11,506 nt of DNA. Source: Clostridia bacterium. Lineage in GTDB: Bacteria > Bacillota_A > Clostridia > Christensenellales > Aristaeellaceae. The DNA is taken from the NCBI GenBank assembly GCA_017432405.1, contig JAFRJF010000097.1:1-11506 (forward strand), read 5' to 3'. The translations under genes were made by a program, and so were the position numbers. Shown here one piece after another: positions 1 to 7,178 of this stretch. The stretch's first letter is position 1; each line of letters starts with the position of its first letter. The notes beneath the pieces are model-generated. The model was not told where the DNA came from and searched no databases. It saw only the letters and a list, made by a program, of their open reading frames with translations.

Positions 1-114
1 ACCAGAACCGCGTTGACCGACGCTTTGCATGATGCCTTCGGCTTCTGCACCTCCAAGCAGATCGTCCCTGTTAAAGTAATGAGAAATATCTGCTCTGTGA
101 CGAAAAACCCTTGA
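1..114 (+). CDS. C-terminal tail of an off-window gene, possibly a DDE transposase
   Basis: Reading frame 1 is open from the left edge for 37 codons and ends in TGA at 112-114; the other two plus-strand frames close within about 30 bases. The visible peptide contains LTDALHDAFGF followed by a basic tail ending TKNP. From memory, LTDxLHxxFGFRT-type tails occur at the C-terminus of some clostridial DDE transposases of the IS4/IS1634 type. That is recall, not an alignment, and no catalytic residue is in the window. A possible terminator follows at 143-184. It could equally be an unrelated gene tail or a chance open frame. Confidence 0.4.
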   Translation, partial: TRTALTDALHDAFGFCTSKQIVPVKVMRNICSVTKNP

Positions 115-142
115 TGTAACGTGTATCCGGTAAATTTTTAAT

Positions 143-184
143 AGCCTCAAAATGCCCTAGTTACGGGCCTGTTGCGGCTTTTTT
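143..184 (+). terminator. Possible rho-independent terminator after the left-edge gene
   Basis: AGCC (143-146) can pair with GGCT (176-179) around an inner GCCC/GGGC hairpin (154-157 with 165-168). A run of six T follows at 179-184. The stem is interrupted by unpaired bases, so it is weak, but its place just after the stop codon at 114 fits a terminator. Confidence 0.35.
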
Positions 185-298
185 CTCGATTTTGCTGTCA
201 AAAACCGGAGTTTAGCACAGGGCACGGGGGTTTGCAACACGGATAGGTAAATTCCACTTTAGAAAATGGGGAATGGGAGCGATGACTGTATAGCGCAT

Positions 299-329
299 AA
301 AAGCCCCGGCGGCTGTTGCCGACAGGGCT
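299..329 (-). terminator. Rho-independent terminator of the Rpn-type nuclease gene
   Basis: Read on the minus strand, AGCCC (325-329) pairs with GGGCT (302-306) around an inner CGGC-tgtt-GCCG hairpin (310-321), followed by TTTTA (T run complementary to 299-302). It starts about 25 bases after the stop codon at 354-356. The T run is short, so efficiency is uncertain. Confidence 0.5.
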
Positions 330-353
330 GGGCTTACCGGAACAATGGGGATT

Positions 354-1328
354 TCAGACCATCTGAAACTCCTTGTAGAGACGCTCCCGATAGTCGGTAT
401 CATTTGCTGCGCGTTCAACATCGGCGGACCGCCCCAGCGAAAGGAGCTTGGAGATGAGGGAGGCAAACAGGGCAGCCCCTTCGGCGCGGCCCTCGGCGCG
501 GCCCTCGGCGCGACCCTCGGCGCGACCTTCCGCGCGACCTTCCGCAAGCCCCGCTGCACGGGCTTCCTCACGCGCCTCCTCGCGCGCTTCCTCCCGGATG
601 AATTCCAATTGCTCCTCCATGTTAAAATATCCAAACATAAGCTCCGGCACCTCCTCTTTGGCGAGATATTCTCTCAATACGTTTCTGTCCCTGCAGATGC
701 GAAGTGATTCCCTTACGGCCTTCTCGGTTTTTCCGTAGCGCCGGATCTGCTGGTCGAATATCCGGCAGAAGGTGATGTACTGGTCGATGATGTCTCCGCG
801 CTTGCTGTCATAGATCATCTTTGCCCGTATATCCACAAAGCCGGGAGCATCGTCTCCAAGCTGAAAGACATCTTTGGAGAGGGATATTTCATCCGGCCTG
901 TTGCCACGTTCGCCCGGGTAAATCACATACAGCTCGGGCTTGGGGAGCTCAACCGTCCTCGTGCCGTAGATATTGATGTGATTATTGCGGATGTACCTTT
1001 GATAGGTTTCGCCCAGGTACATCAGAAAGCGGATCAGTATGTTGACCGTCCAGGTCGACTGGTGTTCCACGAGGATCATCAGCCGGTTGCCGACGATGAA
1101 GCCCAGGTCGTTGTACTGGGCGTTCAACAGCTTGTGATCCAGCGTGACCAGCGTGATATCCTTGATGCTTGTCACGTCGTCCTCCGGGTGTAACACGGCA
1201 TACATCTGAAGCAGGTATTCCGGCTGGGCGAACAGATCGCAGAAGACGCTGTCCTTGGCGTTCCGGTTGACCTGATCGTCCAGGGGCTTCAGGATGCTGC
1301 CGGCCATGCGGCTTTCGTCTCGGGGCAC
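354..1328 (-). CDS. Rpn family PD-(D/E)XK nuclease (putative transposase-like) with repetitive C-terminus
   Basis: Encodes 324 residues. The N-terminal NAKDSVFCDLF (about 23-33) and the D74 ... E88-H-Q90 pattern in the NDLGF ... LVEHQSTW stretch match the PDDEXK_2/Rpn family. Those proteins are DNA endonucleases studied for promoting RecA-independent recombination and are often annotated as nuclease-family transposases. Here Q90 stands where many PD-(D/E)XK enzymes have lysine, a variant common in this family. The C-terminus has three EEAR repeats (about 244-255), then six degenerate AEGR repeats (about 260-283), probably a charged helix, and a short end domain. The start is GTG at 1328: CCTCC at 1338-1342 gives a GGAGG site 9 nt upstream on the coding strand. 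A later ATG (1307) would lose this spacing. It is monocistronic, with its own promoter (1361-1389) and terminator (299-329). The family call is firm; the cellular role is not shown by the sequence. Confidence 0.85.
   Translation of the reverse strand: MPRDESRMAGSILKPLDDQVNRNAKDSVFCDLFAQPEYLLQMYAVLHPEDDVTSIKDITLVTLDHKLLNAQYNDLGFIVGNRLMILVEHQSTWTVNILIRFLMYLGETYQRYIRNNHINIYGTRTVELPKPELYVIYPGERGNRPDEISLSKDVFQLGDDAPGFVDIRAKMIYDSKRGDIIDQYITFCRIFDQQIRRYGKTEKAVRESLRICRDRNVLREYLAKEEVPELMFGYFNMEEQLEFIREEAREEAREEARAAGLAEGRAEGRAEGRAEGRAEGRAEGAALFASLISKLLSLGRSADVERAANDTDYRERLYKEFQMV
481..552. repeat. 12-bp tandem repeat, six units, inside the Rpn-type nuclease gene
   Basis: Six consecutive 12-bp units run from 481 to 552, typified by TCGGCGCGGCCC. 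The first two are identical and the rest differ by a few bases, with the last (541-552) most degenerate. The unit is four codons, so copy-number change would lengthen or shorten the AEGR segment without a frameshift. Confidence 0.9.
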
Positions 1329-1360
1329 TGTTCATCACCTCCCTAAACCGTCCTGTTGTT

Positions 1361-1389
1361 ATTGTAATGCATTATTAACGAAAATGCAA
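1361..1389 (-). promoter_or_regulatory. Sigma-A type promoter of the Rpn-type nuclease gene
   Basis: On the minus strand, TTGCAT (1384-1389) and TACAAT (1361-1366) are exactly 17 nt apart. Transcription would begin about 7 nt beyond the -10 box, leaving a leader of roughly 25-30 nt that contains the ribosome binding site. Confidence 0.65.
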
Positions 1390-1472
1390 GCTGTTTTGCA
1401 CGCTTTTGTTCGGGTGAACAGATCAATACGGCAAAAAAGGCGACGGACACGGGGATTTATATGGATAAGGGC

Positions 1473-1504
1473 AACAAGAAAACGTCCCCGCCGGGGCGGA
1501 GACG
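1473..1504 (-). terminator. Strong rho-independent terminator of the DUF3089 hydrolase gene
   Basis: On the minus strand CGTCTCCGC pairs with GCGGGGACG (nine pairs, one of them G-T) around a CCCG loop at 1483-1504. TTTTCTTGTT follows directly (complement of 1473-1482). It lies about 73 bases after the stop codon at 1578. The rest of the 1329-1577 gap holds only the promoter of the neighbouring nuclease gene. Confidence 0.8.
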
Positions 1505-1577
1505 CTGTCGATGATGCTGTCGGGCCGGTTGGTTGGAACGCGGGCGTTCATGGTTCCCGATCCGCTGGAAATAGCGC

Positions 1578-2507
1578 TTACTTCGCGCTGTTCAGATAAG
1601 CCGCGACGCGCCTGGCCACGTTGGCCTTGATGTTGTTGTAGAAGATCGCGTAGTCGTCCTGGTGGTAGCTCTGCGGCCCGGCGAGCTCTACCATTTCGTT
1701 GGGTATGGCGTCGGCGTGCGTCACGACCGTGCCGCGGGCGAGACACACTTGCGCGTCGCCGCCAATGTCGCGGATGTCGGTCGCGCCGGTATTTACGTCC
1801 ATCACGATCGAGCCGAGGTTCATGTCGGCTGGCGCGTAGGTCTCGTCGCGCTTCCAGTTCAGCGGGTTGATCGCAACGCCGTTCGGCAGCATTGCGGGGT
1901 TCGGGGCGTTTAGCTCCACGTTTTTGGGACCCTCGGCGTGCCAGCTGATGATGACGCCCGTGTCGCTCTCGCCGGCAGCGAACCGCATGTGCGGGTTGGC
2001 GGCGAGGTCTTCTCTTGTGATGGAATAGCCTATGGCGTATGCGGCCACCATGCGCTGGTAGTATTCAGGATGTGCCTTGAAATAACCCTTCAGAACAAGG
2101 CGGAGGATGGCCGAGCCCTGGCTATGCCCCGCAATGACGAACGGACGGCCGTCGTTGCAATGCTTGAAGTAGTAGTCGAGCGCGGAGGTTATGTCGCCGT
2201 AGGGCATGCCGCAGACGGCCTCCTCGATGGACCCGGTCCTTTTCCAGGTGAGACCGGCGTGCATCATGCTGGCCTGGCGGTAATACGGGATGAACAAATT
2301 CGTGGATTCCTCAAACACACTCGACTTGATCGCGTGCTCGATTCCGATGCCCTCCAAAACCTCGGCGTTGTCGAGCGCCGCGTAATCGGGGTCGCCTTCG
2401 TTCGCACTCATGTACATCGTTGAATAGATGTAGAACGTGTCAACGTCCTTGGTAATCTCAGGCAGCCTGTACCAGTTGGCCTTCTTGGAGTAGTCAATTT
2501 TATCCAT
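1578..2507 (-). CDS. DUF3089 family alpha/beta hydrolase (lipase/esterase-like)
   Basis: Encodes 309 residues. The order NWY-RLPE and VDTFYIYST near the N-terminus, GHSQGS at about 127-132 (nucleophile elbow, Ser129) and SYHQDDYAIFYNNI near the C-terminus (candidate catalytic His282) matches DUF3089, a serine-hydrolase family of the alpha/beta fold. Substrate is unknown; family members are loosely described as lysophospholipase-like. No signal peptide or membrane helix is visible, so a cytoplasmic location is likely. ATG at 2507 is chosen because a GGAGG site lies 9 nt upstream. The frame stays open to 2597, but that extension runs through the promoter region and has no better start. The gene has its own promoter (2576-2604) and a strong terminator (1473-1504), so it is monocistronic. 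It is divergent from the putative glycosidase, which may hint at related carbohydrate-ester or nutrient use, but that is inference. Confidence 0.85.
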   Translation of the reverse strand: MDKIDYSKKANWYRLPEITKDVDTFYIYSTMYMSANEGDPDYAALDNAEVLEGIGIEHAIKSSVFEESTNLFIPYYRQASMMHAGLTWKRTGSIEEAVCGMPYGDITSALDYYFKHCNDGRPFVIAGHSQGSAILRLVLKGYFKAHPEYYQRMVAAYAIGYSITREDLAANPHMRFAAGESDTGVIISWHAEGPKNVELNAPNPAMLPNGVAINPLNWKRDETYAPADMNLGSIVMDVNTGATDIRDIGGDAQVCLARGTVVTHADAIPNEMVELAGPQSYHQDDYAIFYNNIKANVARRVAAYLNSAK

Positions 2508-2575
2508 TTTTCCTGCCCTCCTGTTGTGAAATAAAACGGATACCAACGATCTGGCACTTCCGAACCGATACAAAT

Positions 2576-2604
2576 AATATAACATAAACCCGTCCAATAA
2601 TCAA
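2576..2604 (-). promoter_or_regulatory. Promoter of the DUF3089 hydrolase gene
   Basis: On the minus strand TTGATT (2599-2604) and TATATT (2576-2581) are separated by 17 nt. The predicted leader is about 60 nt and ends in the GGAGG site before ATG at 2507. Confidence 0.75.
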
Positions 2605-2652
2605 TTGCTTTAAGTAATTGTTTTGTTTTGACCAACACCATCGGGTTTTGTA

Positions 2653-2682
2653 TTGACAACCTCGATTCTTTACTTATATAAT
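2653..2682 (+). promoter_or_regulatory. Consensus promoter of the putative glycosidase gene
   Basis: TTGACA (2653-2658) and TATAAT (2677-2682) are both perfect consensus boxes, 18 nt apart. Transcription would begin near 2689, giving a leader of about 60 nt. Because the -35 box sits on the TTG at 2653, that TTG cannot be the translation start. Confidence 0.85.
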
Positions 2683-2751
2683 GGATTTATCCCTTTACAG
2701 AAAGGCTTTTGCGCTTCGTTCCCGGTTGTTATCGGGGGAAAGGAAATACCC

Positions 2752-4584
2752 ATGGGCAATTATCGCAACTTCAAGCTGGTCACCTACTTCGTGGCCCAGG
2801 CCACGGCCCACGTCACACGGGAGGAATTGGAAAAACAACTTGCTTTCTTTGAAAAGTACCTGCGCCTGGACAAGGTCTACCTGGAGCCCTGGCGGGGGCA
2901 GCTGGCCAGCCACGAGCAGGTGGAGCTGTGCCGCGAAGTGTTCCATGCCCACGGCATCGAGGTGGCCGGGGGGCTGACTACCATCATCCCCACGCCCGAG
3001 GGCGCGAAGTCCAAGCAGCGACTGTTCGACACCTTCTGCTACAACGACCCGGCCATGCGGGCCAAATTGAAGGATGTCAGCGCCTTCATCGGCGGGCACT
3101 TCGATGAATTCATCATCGACGACTTCTTCTTTACGGGCTGCGCCTGCGCCGACTGCGTGCGCGAGCGGGACGATTTCAACAAAGTCCACGGCATCGCGGA
3201 CGGCAGCTGGCAGGCTTACCGGCTGGACCTGCTGCGCAGGGTCAGCGAAGAGGACATCATCGCCCCCGCGAAGGCGGCGAACCCGAACTGCAAAATCACC
3301 ATCAAGTATCCCAACTGGGCCGAGAGCTACCAGGAGACGGGCTACAACCCCGCCGAGCAGCGCAAGCTGTTCGACATGGTCTACACCGGCACCGAGACCC
3401 GGGACCCGGTGACCACTGACCAGCACCTGCCCCGGTATCTGAGCTATTCGCTGATGACCTACTTTGAAAACATGTGGCCGGGGCGAAACGGCGGCGGCTG
3501 GTTCGACAACTTCGACACCCACATCACCGAGCACTACCTGGAGCAGGCATACCTGACGGCGTTTTCAAAGCCGAAGGAGCTGATGCTGTTCTGCTTCCAG
3601 TCCCTCTACGATAACATGTATGTTCCGGCACTGGGATATCAGCTGGACAGGCTGGACGCGCTGCTGGACCATGCGGGCAAGCCCGTGGGCATCCCCTGCT
3701 ACCTGCCCGACGACTGCCAGGGCGAGGACATCGTGCAGGACTTCCTGGGCATGATCGGCCTGCCCGTCGTCTGCACGCCCTACTTCCCGGAGGACGCGAA
3801 GCAGCTATTGCTCACCCGGTCCTCGGCCTGCGACCCGGAGGTGGTGGACAAGCTGGAGGGCTGGCTGAAGCGCACCGGCGGCGACGCGATCGTCACCACC
3901 GGCTTCCTGGAGGCGACGATGGATCGGGGCGTGCAGAGGCTGACCTCGATCCGGCTGCGGGGCCGGCATGTGACCGTGGACCGCTGGCGCGTGGAGGACG
4001 CCGACCGCCAGAACCGCTGCCTCTATCCGATGGGGGAAGCGCCCGTGTCCCTGCCGGTGGCGGAGTTCCGCAACAACGCCACCTGGGCGGTGGTGAAGGG
4101 TATGCGCGGCGAGGAGAGCTACGGCGTGCTGCTGGAGGACGTCTACTGCGACAGCCGGCTGTGGACGCTGGCCGTGCCAGACGCATTCCCGGACTTCTAC
4201 CACATCCCCGCCGAGGCCCTCAGCCGCGTCCGCCAGGCCATGCCGGTGAACGGTATTTGGCTGGAGGGCGGCGCCCGGATCAGCCTGTTCGTCTACGACA
4301 ACGACACCTTCGCGGTGTACCCCTACGTGATGGAGGGTGTGCAGCGCAGCGTCGTGCGGCTGCACGTGAAGGGCGCGAAGGCGCTGGCGCTGCCCTGCGA
4401 AGGCGATAAGCGCCTTGAGCCGCTGTATTTCAAGGGCGACGAGGCCGTATTCGAGGTGGAGGCCATGCCGGGGCGGTATGTGCTGTACAGGATCGAGAAA
4501 CAGGGGGGCGTCAGCGCCAAGTCCGCGATTCCCGAAGCGTTGGGGACGATTCCGGAAAACGCCTTGGCGGGGCGAAGCATCTGA
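2752..4584 (+). CDS. Putative TIM-barrel glycoside hydrolase-like protein, family not identified
   Basis: Encodes 610 residues. The first 350 or so look like a beta/alpha barrel: KLVTYFVAQAT at the N-terminus, KVYLEPW at 41-47, then FDEFIIDDFFFTGCACADC at about 117-135, with an Asp pair (D123, D124) followed by three cysteines (C130, C132, C135). Acidic pairs followed by clustered cysteines occur in several glycosidase-type barrels, where the cysteines can bind a metal. YTGTETRDP (211-219) and WFDNFDTH (250-257) could line an active site. The last 200 residues look all-beta. No signal peptide is visible, so an intracellular substrate such as an imported oligosaccharide is plausible. ATG at 2752 is preceded by an AAGGA-type site; the longer frame back to 2653 is excluded because it includes the promoter. 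No clear terminator follows; element C begins 45 bases downstream. The gene is certain; function is inferred from fold-like features only. Confidence 0.7.
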   Translation: MGNYRNFKLVTYFVAQATAHVTREELEKQLAFFEKYLRLDKVYLEPWRGQLASHEQVELCREVFHAHGIEVAGGLTTIIPTPEGAKSKQRLFDTFCYNDPAMRAKLKDVSAFIGGHFDEFIIDDFFFTGCACADCVRERDDFNKVHGIADGSWQAYRLDLLRRVSEEDIIAPAKAANPNCKITIKYPNWAESYQETGYNPAEQRKLFDMVYTGTETRDPVTTDQHLPRYLSYSLMTYFENMWPGRNGGGWFDNFDTHITEHYLEQAYLTAFSKPKELMLFCFQSLYDNMYVPALGYQLDRLDALLDHAGKPVGIPCYLPDDCQGEDIVQDFLGMIGLPVVCTPYFPEDAKQLLLTRSSACDPEVVDKLEGWLKRTGGDAIVTTGFLEATMDRGVQRLTSIRLRGRHVTVDRWRVEDADRQNRCLYPMGEAPVSLPVAEFRNNATWAVVKGMRGEESYGVLLEDVYCDSRLWTLAVPDAFPDFYHIPAEALSRVRQAMPVNGIWLEGGARISLFVYDNDTFAVYPYVMEGVQRSVVRLHVKGAKALALPCEGDKRLEPLYFKGDEAVFEVEAMPGRYVLYRIEKQGGVSAKSAIPEALGTIPENALAGRSI

Positions 4585-4628
4585 GACATCGCCCCTATGC
4601 TAAAAGTATCGTAACTGATGTATCCTAA

Positions 4629-4905
4629 TACTGGTTTGTGGGGGATTACGCAAGGCAAAAGGAATGACTACTGGCGTATCCAAAAGCCTTCCCCAGCGAC
4701 CGAAGGGAGCGGTTCAGGGGAAGGTGGCCCGCGTAGCGGGTCGGATGAGGTCGTTCCCGCTGCGGTAACGATGGTTTCTGCGCTTCCTTCCAGGAGAACG
4801 ACCTCATCCGTCACGGCGCTTCGAGCCGCGCCACCTTCCCCTGAACCGGCAGCTTCGCTGCCTGGGGAAGGCTGTTGGATACCACGTCAGCTCGACAAAT
4901 CAGTA
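4629..4905. mobile_element. Element C: MITE-like repeat filling the gap before alaX
   Basis: The gap 4585-4951 has no gene. Its right end reads CGACAAATCAGTA (4893-4905) and its left end is a degraded inverted match (4629-4641, 11 of 13). The same ends bound elements A and B. The 17-mer CGTCAGCTCGACAAATC (4885-4901) recurs exactly, in inverse, at the left end of element A (6833-6849). The interior is a long palindrome (4676-4882), unlike that of A and B. No open frame in it looks like a transposase, so it would be non-autonomous. Confidence 0.6.
4676..4882. repeat. 207-bp imperfect palindrome with three nested pairs of arms
   Basis: Three arm pairs nest in order. 4676-4696 pairs with 4862-4882 (20 of 21), 4710-4728 with 4830-4848 (19 of 19), and 4743-4756 with 4796-4809 (14 of 14). 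Between the arms lie small hairpins: CCCGCGTAGCGGG (4728-4740), CGGCGCTTCGAGCCG (4814-4828) and GGCAGCTTCGCTGCC (4848-4862). As RNA it would fold into a long branched hairpin, and it may end transcription of the upstream gene. Confidence 0.9.
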
Positions 4906-4951
4906 TTTACCTGCCTGAATACAAAACATCACTATTCCGGAGCGTGATCAC

Positions 4952-6151
4952 ATGACCGAACGACTGTATTACGACGACGCCTATCTGACCGAATTTGATG
5001 CGCGGGTGGTTGCGTGCGTTCCCGACGGGGAGGGCTTTCGCCTGCGCCTGGACCGCAGCGCCTTCTATCCAACTTCCGGCGGGCAGCCCCACGACACGGG
5101 CACGCTGAACGATGCGCATGTGCTGGACGTGACCGTGGGCGAGGACGGCGACGTGTGGCACATCGCGGACGCGCCGCTGGCGGCGGGGGAGGCGGTGCAC
5201 GGCCGGATCGACTGGCCCCGCCGCTTCGACCACATGCAGCAGCACGCCGGGGATCACATGATCGCCAGCGCCCTGTGGCGGCTGTTGGGCGGGGTGACCA
5301 TCGGGCTGCATGTGAGCCATGACGTCTCCACCATCGACGTGGCCATGCCCGAGGGCGTCACCCGCATCAGCCCGGAGGACATCCGCCGGGTGGAGGCGGA
5401 CGTGAACGAACGCATCCAGCGGGACGTGCCCATCCGCTGCTGGTTCCCGGAACCGGAGGAGCTGAAGACGCTGCCCCTGCGCAAGCCGCCGACGGTGTCC
5501 GAGCACGTGCGGGTGGTGGCCATCGGCGCGGACGAGATGGTGGCCTGCGGGGGCACCCATCCCGCCACGGCGGGCCAGCTGGGCCTGGTGAAGGTGCTGG
5601 GCGTGGCCCCCGCCCGGGGGAAGATGCGGGTCAGCTTCGTGGCGGGCATGCGGGCCTTCAGGGACTACCAGAGTATGTACGATCGCGCCCACGAAGCCGC
5701 CGCCCTGCTGTCCACGTCGACGGACAACCTGGCCAACCACGTCGCCGCCCTGCAGGAGGCGCTGAAGGAGGCCAATATGGCGCTGAACCGCCTGCGCAGG
5801 GACGCCGCGCTGCGGGAACTGGAGGGGATGCTGGAAACCGCCCCCCGCGCGGCGGGCGGCGCGACCGTGGTCGCCCGGATGCTGGAGGGGGACGCCAATC
5901 TCGTCAAGGACGCCGCCTCCCAGCTGATTCGGCGTCCGGGGGTCGTGGCGCTGCTGGGCGCGCGGGTGGATACGGACCACGCCGTTTTCGTGTTTGCCCG
6001 CTCGGCTGACGTGGACATCCACATGGGCAGGCTGCTCTCTGAAGCCGCAAAGCCCCTGGGCGGCAAGGGCGGCGGACGCCCGGACTTCGCCCAGGGCGGG
6101 GGACCGGTGGAGATTTTGGATGAGGCGGAGAAAAGGATTAGGGGCAAATAA
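4952..6151 (+). CDS. AlaX-type alanyl-tRNA editing protein with DHHA1 domain
   Basis: Encodes 399 residues. It is related to the editing half of alanyl-tRNA synthetase and hydrolyses mischarged Ser- or Gly-tRNA(Ala) in the cytoplasm. The N-terminal part has FYPTSGGQPHDTG (38-50), the usual second-domain signature. Zinc ligands are in place: HMQQH (H94, H98) and CGGTH (C199, H203). A coiled-coil-like stretch follows at about 245-290, and then a DHHA1 domain with GGGRPDFAQGGG (373-384). This is the long form (AlaX-L-like). The protein has no aminoacylation domain, so it acts in trans. ATG at 4952 has GGAG 9 nt upstream. Its stop is 1 nt from the next start, so the two form an operon. No convincing promoter was found; it would lie in or beside element C. 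Confidence 0.93.
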   Translation: MTERLYYDDAYLTEFDARVVACVPDGEGFRLRLDRSAFYPTSGGQPHDTGTLNDAHVLDVTVGEDGDVWHIADAPLAAGEAVHGRIDWPRRFDHMQQHAGDHMIASALWRLLGGVTIGLHVSHDVSTIDVAMPEGVTRISPEDIRRVEADVNERIQRDVPIRCWFPEPEELKTLPLRKPPTVSEHVRVVAIGADEMVACGGTHPATAGQLGLVKVLGVAPARGKMRVSFVAGMRAFRDYQSMYDRAHEAAALLSTSTDNLANHVAALQEALKEANMALNRLRRDAALRELEGMLETAPRAAGGATVVARMLEGDANLVKDAASQLIRRPGVVALLGARVDTDHAVFVFARSADVDIHMGRLLSEAAKPLGGKGGGRPDFAQGGGPVEILDEAEKRIRGK

Positions 6152-6152
6152 C

Positions 6153-6803
6153 ATGTTCGACTACGATTTTGACGCCGCCATATTCGACATGGACGGCACG
6201 CTGCTGGATACCATGCCCTATTGGCGCTATACCACGCTGGAGTTCATGCTGCACCACCAGCTGCCCGTCTCCGATGAACTGCTGACGCGGATGTACAAGA
6301 CCTCCTCCCGCAGGCTGGTGATGCAGGTCTCGGATCAAAACGGCCTGAACCTGGATAAGCGGGCGGTGATCACCGAGATGGAGGGCTATATGAACCGCCA
6401 CTATCTTTACGACGCGAACCTGAAATGTCCCTCCGTGCCCGCCTTCCTGGGAAGACTGAAGCGGCAGGGGGTGCGCATGTGCGTGGCCACCGGCTCGCCC
6501 CGGGCATACGCCCGCAACGGCCTGCGGCGGCTGGGGCTGCTGGATTACTTCGACTTTGTCACCGACAACTACGAGGGAGCGCTTACAAAGGACAAGCCCG
6601 GCTATTTCGACGCGCTGCTTGCGCGCCTCGGCGTGACGCGCGAGCGCTGCTGGGTGTTCGAGGACGCGCTGTACGCCATGGAATCGGCCAAGGCCAGCGG
6701 CCTGCGGGTCTGCGCCATCGAGGACGACGCCCAGCTGGCCGACCGGGAGGGTATCAGGGCCCTGGCGGATGTGTACATACGGGATTATGTTGAATTGATG
6801 TAG
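6153..6803 (+). CDS. HAD superfamily hydrolase (beta-phosphoglucomutase/phosphatase-like)
   Basis: Encodes 216 residues with all four HAD motifs. These are FDMDGT (nucleophile D12, acid/base D14), CVATGSP (T113), KDKP (K148) and FEDA (E170, D171). A helical cap of about 70 residues between motifs I and II places it with the small phosphatases and phosphomutases (subclass I). Substrate cannot be told from the sequence; sugar phosphates or phosphoglycolate are typical. It starts at ATG 6153, one base after the alaX stop codon, with a GGGG site 8 nt upstream, so it is co-transcribed and probably translationally coupled. The frame is open upstream into alaX (to 5994), but that part is out of frame with the real alaX protein. 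No terminator was recognised before element A. Confidence 0.9.
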   Translation: MFDYDFDAAIFDMDGTLLDTMPYWRYTTLEFMLHHQLPVSDELLTRMYKTSSRRLVMQVSDQNGLNLDKRAVITEMEGYMNRHYLYDANLKCPSVPAFLGRLKRQGVRMCVATGSPRAYARNGLRRLGLLDYFDFVTDNYEGALTKDKPGYFDALLARLGVTRERCWVFEDALYAMESAKASGLRVCAIEDDAQLADREGIRALADVYIRDYVELM

Positions 6804-6853
6804 GCGAAAAGTCGGCGGCTTATGCAGATTCGGATTTGTCGAGCTGACGCCAA

Positions 6854-6888
6854 GGGAATAGGGAATAGGCAATAGGGAATAGGCAATA
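6854..6888. repeat. Left heptamer array of element A (five units)
   Basis: Five head-to-tail 7-bp units: GGGAATA, GGGAATA, GGCAATA, GGGAATA, GGCAATA. A degenerate sixth unit may follow. They form the inner flank of the left inverted repeat. Confidence 0.9.
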
Positions 6889-7043
6889 GATAGGACTGGC
6901 GGCTGCCGCGTACATATCGATATTGTGCGTGCCGTCCTAAAGGAATAACTACCTGTATCAGCAGCGAGATGAAGTTAGTCCTTCAGTGCGGCGTCTGCGC
7001 TGCCGTTACAGGCTTTAGGGGAGATTTTGGGCTTCTCTTTCTT

Positions 7044-7096
7044 CGCGGGAACGTTTCCTTTGTCTTGGCTGCGACGTTTCGTGCGCGGCTTTTCCT
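7044..7096 (+). repeat. 53-nt conserved core of element A
   Basis: Matches the reverse complement of 8386-8438 in element B at 46 of 53 positions. All seven differences are transitions. It begins CGCGGGAACG and ends GCGCGGCTTTTCCT. Confidence 0.85.
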
Positions 7097-7123
7097 ATTG
7101 CCTATTCCCTATTGCCTATTGCC
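7096..7123. repeat. Right heptamer array of element A (four units)
   Basis: Four units on the plus strand: TATTGCC, TATTCCC, TATTGCC, TATTGCC. This is the inverse of the left array, with the same AATA-type unit. Confidence 0.9.
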
Positions 7124-7178
7124 TTGGCGACAGCCCGACAAATCAGAATTATTCGACCAAATAAACACGCCCAATAAC

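Larger units (their letters stand above)
6829..7148. mobile_element. Element A: heptamer-armed MITE-like repeat (about 320 bp)
   Basis: Fills most of the gene-free stretch 6804-7225. Its ends are inverted repeats: 6833-6855 matches the complement of 7122-7144 in 21 of 23 positions, including GATTTGTCG / CGACAAATC. Inside each end is an array of 7-bp units. The body contains GGCGGCTGCCGCG (from 6899), CCTAAAGGA (from 6937), GAAGTTAGTCC (from 6971) and a 53-nt core (7044-7096). The same order appears on the minus strand of element B. No protein-coding frame with a start site or recognisable motif is present. Confidence 0.75.

Noticed and set aside
185..235. Terminal inverted repeat of an insertion sequence after the left-edge gene
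   Set aside because: Sequence such as GTCAAAAACCGGAGTT could be an IS end, but the other end is outside the window, so pairing cannot be tested.
2508..2597. N-terminal extension of the DUF3089 hydrolase to 2597
   Set aside because: The extension overlaps the promoter -10 box and lacks a ribosome binding site; ATG at 2507 has GGAGG at good spacing.
2653..2751. Upstream extension of the glycosidase-like gene to a TTG at 2653
   Set aside because: The TTG is part of the -35 box of a perfect promoter whose transcript starts near 2689, and a good ribosome binding site precedes ATG at 2752.
4907..6154. Long open frame antisense to the AlaX gene
   Set aside because: It has His/Pro/Gly-rich low-complexity composition, no ribosome binding site, and mirrors a well-conserved gene; this is an effect of GC-rich third positions.
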